Shown: positions 1-6,684 of the stretch, one piece after another | Layout of the letters: the number at the start of each line of letters is the position of its first letter | Numbering within the stretch: position 1 is the first letter of the stretch | Assembly: GCA_000435475.1 (NCBI GenBank) | Contig: FR896053.1 | Coordinates: 609 to 24,372 of the forward strand | Origin: Cryptobacterium sp. CAG:338 | GTDB taxonomy: Bacteria; Actinomycetota; Coriobacteriia; Coriobacteriales; Eggerthellaceae | DNA length: 23,764 nucleotides | Reading direction: 5' to 3' | The notes under the pieces: model-generated | Database searches by the model: none | What the model was told of the DNA's origin: nothing | Seen by the model: the letters and a program-made list of their open reading frames with translations, nothing else | Made by a program: the position numbers and the translations under genes

Positions 1-32
1 TATTACTTCCTAGATTTTCATCTATCCTAGAC

Positions 33-67
33 ATAAGAAAAGGGAAGCTAAGCTTCCCTTTTCTTAT
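33..67 (-). terminator. Terminator hairpin after tpiA
   Basis: A perfect inverted repeat pairs 33-48 with 52-67 (16 bp) around a 3-nt TAA loop. It lies about 60 nt beyond the tpiA stop codon. The outer part of the stem is A/T-rich, so the minus-strand transcript ends its GC-rich core in CCCUUUUCUUAU, which suits intrinsic termination. The symmetry means it could also stop a plus-strand transcript entering from the left of the window. Confidence 0.85.
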
Positions 68-125
68 GAAACATAACACATATCTGCGATCGAAATGATA
101 AACAAACGCAGGATGACACGTTAGA

Positions 126-902
126 TTAATGCGAGACTTCACTCGCTGCTTCGATAAGCTGACGGAACGAATCCGACTGCAATGCAGCGCCTCCGATTAA
201 GCCGCCATCGATATTAGGCTGAGCAAGTAAAGATTCAACATTGCCTACATTCATGGAACCGCCATAGAGCACGCGACAAGCGTCTGCAACACCTTTGTCA
301 AACATATCAGCTATAGTGGCACGAATTGCCGCACACACCTCTTCAGCTTGTTCTGGAGTTGCCGTACGACCTGTGCCAATCGCCCAAATTGGTTCGTAAG
401 CAATTACTACCTTTTTCATGTCGGCTTCATCAAGACCAGCAAGAGCGGCACGTACCTGCGCAACGATAAAACCAACATAGTCACCTGAATCACGCATGGA
501 AAGCGATTCCCCAACGCAAACAATAGGAGCAATATCAGCTTCAATCAGTGCTTTTACTTTCAGATTAACTGAAGTGTCAGTCTCATTAAACATCTCGCGA
601 CGTTCTGAGTGACCCACAATACAGAATTCGCAGCCAGCCTCTTTGATCATAGGAATAGAAATTTCACCGGTAAAGGCGCCTGATTCTTCCCAATGAACAT
701 TCTGGGCACCCACAGCAATCTTTGTTTTATCGAAATCAATTACGGTATATACCGATTTGATATCAATAGAAGGAGGACAAACAACGATATCCACGTTATC
801 CCACTTGCGATTATATTGATTACACAACTGCTGAGTTAAAACGATTGCTTCAGACATCGTTTTGTTCATTTTCCAGTTGCCAGCCATTAAATACTTACGC
901 AT
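126..902 (-). CDS. tpiA: Triosephosphate isomerase
   Basis: Cytoplasmic glycolytic and gluconeogenic enzyme that interconverts dihydroxyacetone phosphate and glyceraldehyde 3-phosphate. At 258 residues it has the normal length for the family. Visible signatures are the N-terminal GNWKMN with substrate-binding Asn9 and Lys11, the electrophilic His98 in VGHSERR, the catalytic base Glu170 in AYEPIWAIGTG followed by the flexible loop, and the phosphate-binding YGGS at about 213-216. The ATG start is preceded by GGGGG 5 nt upstream. It is the last gene of the gap-pgk-tpiA cluster, 99 nt after pgk, and is followed by a strong hairpin. It is probably read from pgk, since I see no convincing promoter in the gap. 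Confidence 0.97.
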   Translation of the reverse strand: MRKYLMAGNWKMNKTMSEAIVLTQQLCNQYNRKWDNVDIVVCPPSIDIKSVYTVIDFDKTKIAVGAQNVHWEESGAFTGEISIPMIKEAGCEFCIVGHSERREMFNETDTSVNLKVKALIEADIAPIVCVGESLSMRDSGDYVGFIVAQVRAALAGLDEADMKKVVIAYEPIWAIGTGRTATPEQAEEVCAAIRATIADMFDKGVADACRVLYGGSMNVGNVESLLAQPNIDGGLIGGAALQSDSFRQLIEAASEVSH

Positions 903-1001
903 ACATTCCCCCTACTACAACGTACAACAACATTACCTGCTTAATTATTACCAAGTCTGCGAAATTGCGGTATAGAAACAGACCAACCGAAACAAAACTG
1001 T

Positions 1002-2186
1002 CTACTTTAATGCCTCAACGCCAGGAAGTGCCTCGCCCTGTACCAGTTCCATAGAAGCACCGCCACCAGTAGAAATAAAGGTCATTTGATCAGCCAACTC
1101 AAACTTATTAACCGCTGCAACACTATCACCGCCACCAATGATCGTGTCTGCCTGTTTGTTAGCTGCTACTGCCAAGGCAACGCCTTTGGTACCTGCCTCA
1201 AAGGAAGACATTTCAAATACACCCATTGGACCGTTCCAGAATACGGTCTTTGCATGAGCAATAGCCTCTGCATAAGCCTTTGTTGACTCAGGTCCAATAT
1301 CAAGCCCCATCATGTCAGAGGGAATAGCATCCACACCACACATAACGGTACGAGCATCATTAGCAAAAGCGTCGGCGCAAACCACGTCGGTTGGTAAAAG
1401 TATAGAAACTCCCTTATCTGATGCTTTTTTAAGCATTTCTGCAGCACGTTCGACCCAGTCTTGCTCCATCAAAGAAGTACCTACGCTGTATCCTTGCGCA
1501 ACCAAGAAAGTAAAGCACATACCGCCACCAATGATGAGCGTGTCGCACTTATCGATAAGGGCATCAATGACGGCAACCTTATCAGAAACCTTTGAACCGC
1601 CGAGAATTGCGACGAAGGGATGATCAGGCTTATCAAGCATTGAGGTTAGTGTGGTAACCTCTTTTTCCATAAGCATTCCCGCATAAGCAGGCAGATATGA
1701 AGCGACACCTGCCGTGGATGCATGAGCACGATGAGCTGCTCCAAAAGCATCATTTACATAAACCTCAGCCAAAGAAGCCAAAGCTTGCGCAAACTCAGGA
1801 TCATTTTTCTTTTCACGCTTGTCAAAGCGAAGATTTTCAAGCAACGCCACATCGCCGTTTTGAAGGGAATTAACAACTTGTTTAGCAGATTCACCGATCG
1901 TATCCGATGCGAAAGCCACTGGCTTACTCAATACTTCCGACAAATATTTCGCAACAGGGGCAAGCGAGAATTCCTCTTGATAGCCAGTCCCATCAGGTCG
2001 TCCTAAATGGCTACACAAGATAACTTTTGCTCCTTGATTAATTAAATACGTAATAGTGGGTAATGCAGCCTGAATTCTTGTGTCGTCGGTAACCACGCCC
2101 TCAGAAAGCGGCACATTGAAATCTACGCGACACAATACACGCTTTCCTGCTACATCAGCATCAGCAAGTGTCTTTACTTTACCCAT
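1002..2186 (-). CDS. pgk: Phosphoglycerate kinase
   Basis: Transfers phosphate from 1,3-bisphosphoglycerate to ADP, the first ATP-yielding step of lower glycolysis. The protein is 394 residues, the usual size. Motifs in order are RVDFNVP and SHLGRP (substrate site, N-terminal domain), GGSKVSDK, WNGPMGVFE, GGGDS and the C-terminal STGGGASMELV (nucleotide site). The frame is open 26 codons further upstream, but that extension runs into a hairpin at 2252-2279 and would add residues foreign to the family. The ATG at 2186 has AAGGA 4 nt upstream, so I take it as the start. It lies 136 nt after gap and 99 nt before tpiA. Confidence 0.96.
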   Translation of the reverse strand: MGKVKTLADADVAGKRVLCRVDFNVPLSEGVVTDDTRIQAALPTITYLINQGAKVILCSHLGRPDGTGYQEEFSLAPVAKYLSEVLSKPVAFASDTIGESAKQVVNSLQNGDVALLENLRFDKREKKNDPEFAQALASLAEVYVNDAFGAAHRAHASTAGVASYLPAYAGMLMEKEVTTLTSMLDKPDHPFVAILGGSKVSDKVAVIDALIDKCDTLIIGGGMCFTFLVAQGYSVGTSLMEQDWVERAAEMLKKASDKGVSILLPTDVVCADAFANDARTVMCGVDAIPSDMMGLDIGPESTKAYAEAIAHAKTVFWNGPMGVFEMSSFEAGTKGVALAVAANKQADTIIGGGDSVAAVNKFELADQMTFISTGGGASMELVQGEALPGVEALK

Positions 2187-2251
2187 AATCCTTGCCTTTC
2201 TCTTATCGAAATAATGGCTTGGTGCACTATAGCCAAATCTTTCGAACACAA

Positions 2252-2279
2252 AAGAGAGCCTCAAAATTGAGGCTCTCTT
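2252..2279 (-). terminator. Hairpin between gap and pgk
   Basis: Inverted repeat of 12 bp (2252-2263 with 2268-2279) around a 4-nt AAAT loop, followed in the minus-strand transcript by UCUCUUUUGUG. It sits 43 nt past the gap stop and 65 nt before the pgk start. It looks like an intrinsic terminator, possibly leaky, or a processing and stability element that lets gap mRNA exceed pgk-tpiA mRNA. Confidence 0.75.
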
Positions 2280-2322
2280 ATTTGAGTTTTACTCTTCGAA
2301 AATAATCCTTCATAGAAAAGAT

Positions 2323-3324
2323 TTACAGCATAATCTTAGCAAGATCTTTAACGCGATTTGAATAACCCCATTCGTTATCGTACCAAGATACACATTTAAC
2401 AAGGTTACCCTTACCGCCAAGAACCATAGTCAACTTGCTGTCGAACAATGAAGAATGTGAATCGCCCACAATGTCAGCAGATACAATAGGATCTTCTACA
2501 TAGGCGAGAATTCCCTTTAAGGGGCCTTCAGCAGCGGCTTTGATAGCCTCGTTTACTTCTTCTACGGTTACTTCACGTTCAAGTTCTACCGTTAAGTCAA
2601 CCATAGATCCATCAGGAGTAGGAACACGAGTTGCAAAACCGTCAAGTTTGCCCTTGAGTTCAGGCAGAACCAGTGAAACTGCGCGTGCAGCACCTGTAGT
2701 GGTTGGAATCATAGAAAGATTAGCAGCACGAGCACGGCGTAAATCCTTGTGAGATTGATCCAAAACTTTCTGGTCGTTGGTGTAAGAGTGGATAGTATTC
2801 ATAAAACCACGCTTAATGCCAAAACTATCCATTAAAACTTTTGCAAAAGGAGCAAGGCAGTTGGTAGTACAAGAAGCGTTAGAAACAATATGGTGCTTAG
2901 CAGGATCATACTGATCGTCATTTACGCCCATAACGATAGTAATATCTTCATTTTTAGCAGGAGCCGTAATGAGAACTTTCTTTGCACCAGCATCAATATG
3001 AGCATGAGCAGCGTTTGCGTCAGTAAAGAATCCTGTTGATTCAATTACCAGATCAACACCAAGTTCGCCCCAAGGCAAATTAGCAGGATCGCGATCAGAT
3101 AATACTTTAACCGTTCTGCCATCAACTACGATAGAATCACCGTCAACTCTTACCTCATCGTATACACGACCATGAATTGAGTCGTACTTGAGCAAATGAG
3201 CTGCTGCGGTGATGCTGCCAGGATCGTTAATAGCGACAATATCGAACGCAGGATCCTTCTCCATTGCCCGAAAAACAAGTCGGCCAATGCGGCCGAAGCC
3301 GTTGATACCAACCTTGGTTGCCAT
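2323..3324 (-). CDS. gap: Type I glyceraldehyde-3-phosphate dehydrogenase
   Basis: Oxidises and phosphorylates glyceraldehyde 3-phosphate to 1,3-bisphosphoglycerate with NAD+. The 333 residues have the normal length. The N-terminal GINGFGRIGR is the dinucleotide-binding loop. The catalytic Cys152 lies in SNASCTTNC and its partner His179 in HSYTNDQ. The C-terminal WYDNEWGYSNR is the conserved NAD-contacting end. The ATG start has a good ribosome site (AAAGGGGAG). A 165-bp region separates it from whiA and carries a probable promoter and a duplicated element, so gap is likely transcribed on its own as well as with pgk and tpiA. I cannot tell the coenzyme preference from the sequence alone; NAD is assumed. 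Confidence 0.97.
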   Translation of the reverse strand: MATKVGINGFGRIGRLVFRAMEKDPAFDIVAINDPGSITAAAHLLKYDSIHGRVYDEVRVDGDSIVVDGRTVKVLSDRDPANLPWGELGVDLVIESTGFFTDANAAHAHIDAGAKKVLITAPAKNEDITIVMGVNDDQYDPAKHHIVSNASCTTNCLAPFAKVLMDSFGIKRGFMNTIHSYTNDQKVLDQSHKDLRRARAANLSMIPTTTGAARAVSLVLPELKGKLDGFATRVPTPDGSMVDLTVELEREVTVEEVNEAIKAAAEGPLKGILAYVEDPIVSADIVGDSHSSLFDSKLTMVLGGKGNLVKCVSWYDNEWGYSNRVKDLAKIML

Positions 3325-3361
3325 AGGGCTCCCCTTTCAGATGTGTTATAGATAAGTGCGC

Positions 3362-3416
3362 CATGCAAACGCACAAACGAAACATGACTTATTCATTCTA
3401 ACATGCAAACGAACAA
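3362..3416. repeat. Duplicated 15-bp element upstream of gap
   Basis: CATGCAAACGCACAA at 3362-3376 and CATGCAAACGAACAA at 3402-3416 match at 14 of 15 positions and start exactly 40 bp apart. One copy overlaps the spacer of the candidate gap promoter and the other lies in the predicted leader. The spacing is near four helical turns, which would place both on the same DNA face. An operator is one possible reading; the regulator is unknown. Confidence 0.5.
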
Positions 3417-3421
3417 GGCAA
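3395..3421 (-). promoter_or_regulatory. Candidate gap promoter
   Basis: On the minus strand a TG-extended -10 (TGTTAGAAT, hexamer at 3395-3400) is preceded by TTGCCT at 3416-3421, with a rather short 15-nt spacer. The -10 lies about 70 nt upstream of the gap ATG. The extended -10 is the better part of the match. No other good promoter is visible between whiA and gap. Confidence 0.4.
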
Positions 3422-3489
3422 CGGATATCGCCCAACTTTGTATGCTTAAGGCGATCAAAATGGAACAAACTATGCAAATTATTGAATAA

Positions 3490-4434
3490 TCACTTCTTTT
3501 TTGGCTGCCCTGAAACCTCACGCGCCATTTGTTCTATGCGCCTTACCCGATGATAGATAGCGGATTTCGAAAGTGGAGGATTTGCCCTTTCCCCCAGTTC
3601 TTTCAGGGTTGCCTCTGGATAACGAACTCGTAGTTGAATATATTCTTGTAAACCACGAGGAAGTGATTTTATGTCGCGATGATCGAGTAAGGTGCGAATA
3701 GCTGCAACTTGTTCAACTGAAGCTTCAGCCGTTTTTGCTTGATTTGCAATTTCTGCATTCACTCGACGATTAACATCGTTTCGTACACTTTTAATGACTC
3801 GCTCGTTTTCCATCTTTAAAGCACCTTGATGAGCTCCCACAAAAGCCAAAAAAGATGATATAGCAGCTCCGCTTTTCAGGTAGACCGTATACGTATTTCG
3901 CCGTTCGACAATCTTTGCGTGAATATCTTTGGTTGCCAAAAGTTCCACAATATCGTTAGCCATTGTTTGCGATTCCACGGTTAATTCAAAATGAAAGTCC
4001 CCTCGTGGATTTGAAATAAAACCACTACCCAGAAAAACCCCTCGTAAATAGGCAGAGGCGCAGCACGACTTTTGTACCAACCTAGGATCAATCCCCCGCT
4101 TGAGACCTTCTTCACCGATAATGCCTAAATCAAAAAGCGCTTCGGTTAAGCGAGGCTGAGTAGGAACCTCGATCAACCAATTAGGCGTTTTGTGCAAAAC
4201 GCTGCGACGCATTGTTAAATCGGTTTTGAGAGCATATCTACTATGAAGCGTACGAATAATAAAACGAGCTACCTGAGGAACATCGGTAGATATCTCGAGA
4301 CGAAATTTACCTGGTCCGTTAAAGAAAATAGAACCTTCAATTCGAATAAGAGCAGCTAAGGTAGCCGCATCACAATGAGAACACGTAGGCTCTACACGAG
4401 ATAATTCCTCTTTTACCTCTGTTGTGAACGACAA
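3490..4434 (-). CDS. whiA: WhiA, DNA-binding regulator
   Basis: WhiA proteins join a LAGLIDADG homing-endonuclease-like domain, which has lost nuclease activity, to a C-terminal helix-turn-helix. In Streptomyces WhiA controls sporulation septation genes, and in Bacillus it affects cell division. This 314-residue protein begins MSFTTEVKEELSR, the family's usual opening, and the C-terminal part (about 215-300) carries the HTH, including LPRGLQEYIQLR and LKELGERANPPLSKSAIYHR. The start codon is TTG at 4434, lying inside the end of yvcK (22-nt overlap), with GGGGG 9 nt upstream. The conserved opening supports this unusual start. It is the last gene of the rapZ-yvcK-whiA unit; translation probably depends on yvcK. 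The C-terminus is lysine-rich. Confidence 0.95.
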   Translation of the reverse strand: MSFTTEVKEELSRVEPTCSHCDAATLAALIRIEGSIFFNGPGKFRLEISTDVPQVARFIIRTLHSRYALKTDLTMRRSVLHKTPNWLIEVPTQPRLTEALFDLGIIGEEGLKRGIDPRLVQKSCCASAYLRGVFLGSGFISNPRGDFHFELTVESQTMANDIVELLATKDIHAKIVERRNTYTVYLKSGAAISSFLAFVGAHQGALKMENERVIKSVRNDVNRRVNAEIANQAKTAEASVEQVAAIRTLLDHRDIKSLPRGLQEYIQLRVRYPEATLKELGERANPPLSKSAIYHRVRRIEQMAREVSGQPKKK

Positions 4435-5588
4435 AGCTTAAACACCCCCATAAACGCATCTGCCAACGCAGAAGGATCATGCCAGGTAGGTCGAAGAGGA
4501 TCTTTCATGTCGCGTAATATGACTACAGGACCTTGATCCTGAATAGCATCTATATCTTCTTGCGTGATTTTGACAGACCTAATCTTGACTCGTGCAGGTA
4601 AATTTTTTCCATCACGCATTTCAGTCATTGCACTTTCGAGAGAAGCAGGACCGGCAATTGCTTCAAAAGCACCCGTAGTAAATCGGGACTTTTTTGGTTT
4701 TCCAGAACTATGAATCAAGACATAATCCAGCTTATCACGCATTCCATGTCGCAAAAGCGCTTCCACGTGTTCGCGAGCTGAAAGACCCCACGTTTCCCCT
4801 TGTTGATCTGCAAGACTACATACAAAGACGGTATAAGCATGTGATTGAGCAATCGCATCAACAATACCAGGAACTAAAAGATTAGGAATAATTGAAGTAA
4901 ACAGCGAACCAGGTCCTAAAACAATAAGATCCGCTTGACGAATCGCCCGAATAGCCTCCATATAAGGAAGGCACTCTTCTGGCGACTCCAACCATACCTG
5001 TTCAAGCGCAGTTGAAGAATGTGAAGCCAAGGCTTGCCCCCGCAGAACGCGACCATCAAGAGTGCGTGCGCACAGCGTAACGTTATTGAGCGTGGAAGGA
5101 TACACATGTCCTCGAGCGCCCAACAGCTGGCCACATATCTTAATCGCCTCAGGAAAAGAACCTGTTGCATTCTCCAAAGCAGAAAGCATCAAATTGCCCA
5201 AGGTATGATTACGAGCAAAATCAAAACGATATTTAAATGCCTTAGTCAAAGGATCATCAGGATCCGCCGCAAAAGCAGCCAAGCATTTTCTCACATCTCC
5301 AGGAGGAGTAACGTGAGCCTCTTCACGCAGGATACCGGTCGAACCTCCATCATCTGCCATCGCGACTACGGCAGAAGTTTGAACACCCAGCGCTAATAGA
5401 GTTCTAATAGAAACAGGCGCGCCTGTGCCACCGCCGATCACTACCGCTTTTAGCTTAGAAGGATCCAGGGAATCTTTTCGATGGACCAAATGATCTTTTA
5501 AAGAGCCAATGGCTTTAAATGCCTGAGTAGAAGATGGATCTAAGCTAAAGCCATTTTCCGAATGACCACCTAATGAAAGCGCACTCAT
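4413..5588 (-). CDS. yvcK: YvcK/CuvA-type gluconeogenesis factor
   Basis: Member of the CofD/YvcK family. YvcK is needed for growth on gluconeogenic substrates in Bacillus and is tied to cell-wall precursor supply; the mycobacterial form is called CuvA. UDP-sugar binding is reported for the family. GGGTGAP at 52-58, DDGGSTG at 79-85, the NHTLGN motif and GPGSLFTS are all present, so the core is intact. At 391 residues it is longer than the roughly 320 of Bacillus YvcK, partly because of about 45 residues before the first core strand. The ATG overlaps the rapZ stop as ATGA, with AAGGGGG 7 nt upstream, which supports the long form and translational coupling. The 3' end overlaps whiA. Confidence 0.94.
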   Translation of the reverse strand: MSALSLGGHSENGFSLDPSSTQAFKAIGSLKDHLVHRKDSLDPSKLKAVVIGGGTGAPVSIRTLLALGVQTSAVVAMADDGGSTGILREEAHVTPPGDVRKCLAAFAADPDDPLTKAFKYRFDFARNHTLGNLMLSALENATGSFPEAIKICGQLLGARGHVYPSTLNNVTLCARTLDGRVLRGQALASHSSTALEQVWLESPEECLPYMEAIRAIRQADLIVLGPGSLFTSIIPNLLVPGIVDAIAQSHAYTVFVCSLADQQGETWGLSAREHVEALLRHGMRDKLDYVLIHSSGKPKKSRFTTGAFEAIAGPASLESAMTEMRDGKNLPARVKIRSVKITQEDIDAIQDQGPVVILRDMKDPLRPTWHDPSALADAFMGVFKLCRSQQR

Positions 5589-6541
5589 TTTGTTGCCCCC
5601 TTGCTTGTATCTGCAAGAGCAATATCACGATGATACGCACGAACGTTATAGCCCTGTTCGCGCAAAAGTGCCGCTGTTTTTTCCGCAAGGACAACACTTC
5701 GATGCTGACCTCCGGTACACCCCACCCCAATTGCCAAATGTTGTTTTCCTTCAGCAACATATCCTGGCATTACACAAGACAAAAGGTTTTCCCATGCATC
5801 TAAAAACTTAGTAGTTTCCTCCCTGCCCAATACATAATCACTTACTGGCTTATCAAGGCCTGTTAAACCACGAAGTTCCGGAATGTAAAAGGGGTTAGGA
5901 AGGAATCGAACGTCTATTACAATGTCTGCATCAAGTGGAGCCCCATGCTTAAAACCAAAGGAATAAACAACTACATTCATTCCGTCCTTGTCGGTTTCTT
6001 TTGAATAGATGGATCGTAAAACCTCACGAAGCTCACGAGGTTTCATGTCGCTAGTATCAATATAAGAATGAGCCACATCACGAAGCTCTTGGGTCAATTT
6101 GCGCTCGTAAGCAATTGCTTGCGCAATAGAACGTGAGTTATTAACACAGAGAGGGTGACGACGACGAGAAGCTTTATAGCGTGCAATAAGAATTTCATCA
6201 CGTGCATCCAAGAAAATGATACGGAAGGTAATACCTGCCGCTTCAACATTTGCCAGCTCGCCAACTAGTTGCTTGAAATACTCACGATTTCTCGCATCAC
6301 AAACAATAGCGAGTTTGCGACCAATTTCACTATGACCTGGCAGGCTAGCTAAACTTATCATGTTCATGATGAGAGATGGCGGAAGATTGTCGATACAAAA
6401 ATAACCTAAATCTTCAAAGGTATGCATTGCTTCGGTCCGACCGGCTCCACTCATACCCGTTATAATCACCACATCAGGACCTTGATTAGTAAGCACTTCC
6501 TGATTGTTTTCAATCGCTTCAGCATGCTGCTTTTCTACCAT
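5585..6541 (-). CDS. rapZ: RapZ (YvcJ) nucleotide-binding adapter
   Basis: RapZ has an N-terminal P-loop domain and a C-terminal domain. In E. coli it binds the small RNA GlmZ and steers RNase E to control glucosamine-6-phosphate synthase; the role in actinobacteria is not settled. The 318-residue protein has the P-loop at 29-36 (GMSGAGRT), the DNLPPSL motif just after it, and GCTGGQHRSV in the C-terminal domain. The usual Walker A lysine is arginine here, a change I also recall from the mycobacterial homologue. The ATG has GGGAG 5 nt upstream. It opens the rapZ-yvcK-whiA unit and lies 143 nt from uvrC, in a stretch where I see no firm promoter or terminator. Confidence 0.95.
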   Translation of the reverse strand: MVEKQHAEAIENNQEVLTNQGPDVVIITGMSGAGRTEAMHTFEDLGYFCIDNLPPSLIMNMISLASLPGHSEIGRKLAIVCDARNREYFKQLVGELANVEAAGITFRIIFLDARDEILIARYKASRRRHPLCVNNSRSIAQAIAYERKLTQELRDVAHSYIDTSDMKPRELREVLRSIYSKETDKDGMNVVVYSFGFKHGAPLDADIVIDVRFLPNPFYIPELRGLTGLDKPVSDYVLGREETTKFLDAWENLLSCVMPGYVAEGKQHLAIGVGCTGGQHRSVVLAEKTAALLREQGYNVRAYHRDIALADTSKGATK

Positions 6542-6684
6542 TAGTACTCCCTAAGCTCCTGATTAATTACTTAACACATTCCCAATTTATAAAATTTTTT
6601 AAGTAGTGCCTTATGTTCATGCCTTACGGTTTGACCTTATCTATATGCTAAGGTTTATTATGTCGCAATCAGTAAAACAAACGG

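Noticed and set aside
2187..2264. In-frame N-terminal extension of pgk
   Set aside because: It reads into the gap-pgk hairpin, has no ribosome site, and precedes a normal Pgk N-terminus at 2186.
3427..3455. ATCGCC/GGCGAT stem after whiA
   Set aside because: Only 6 bp with a 17-nt loop, and the minus-strand form has no T tract after it.
6634..6654. ACCTTA-N9-TAAGGT inverted repeat between uvrC and rapZ
   Set aside because: A short AT-rich stem with no T tract in the right place; it is neither a clear terminator nor a clear operator.
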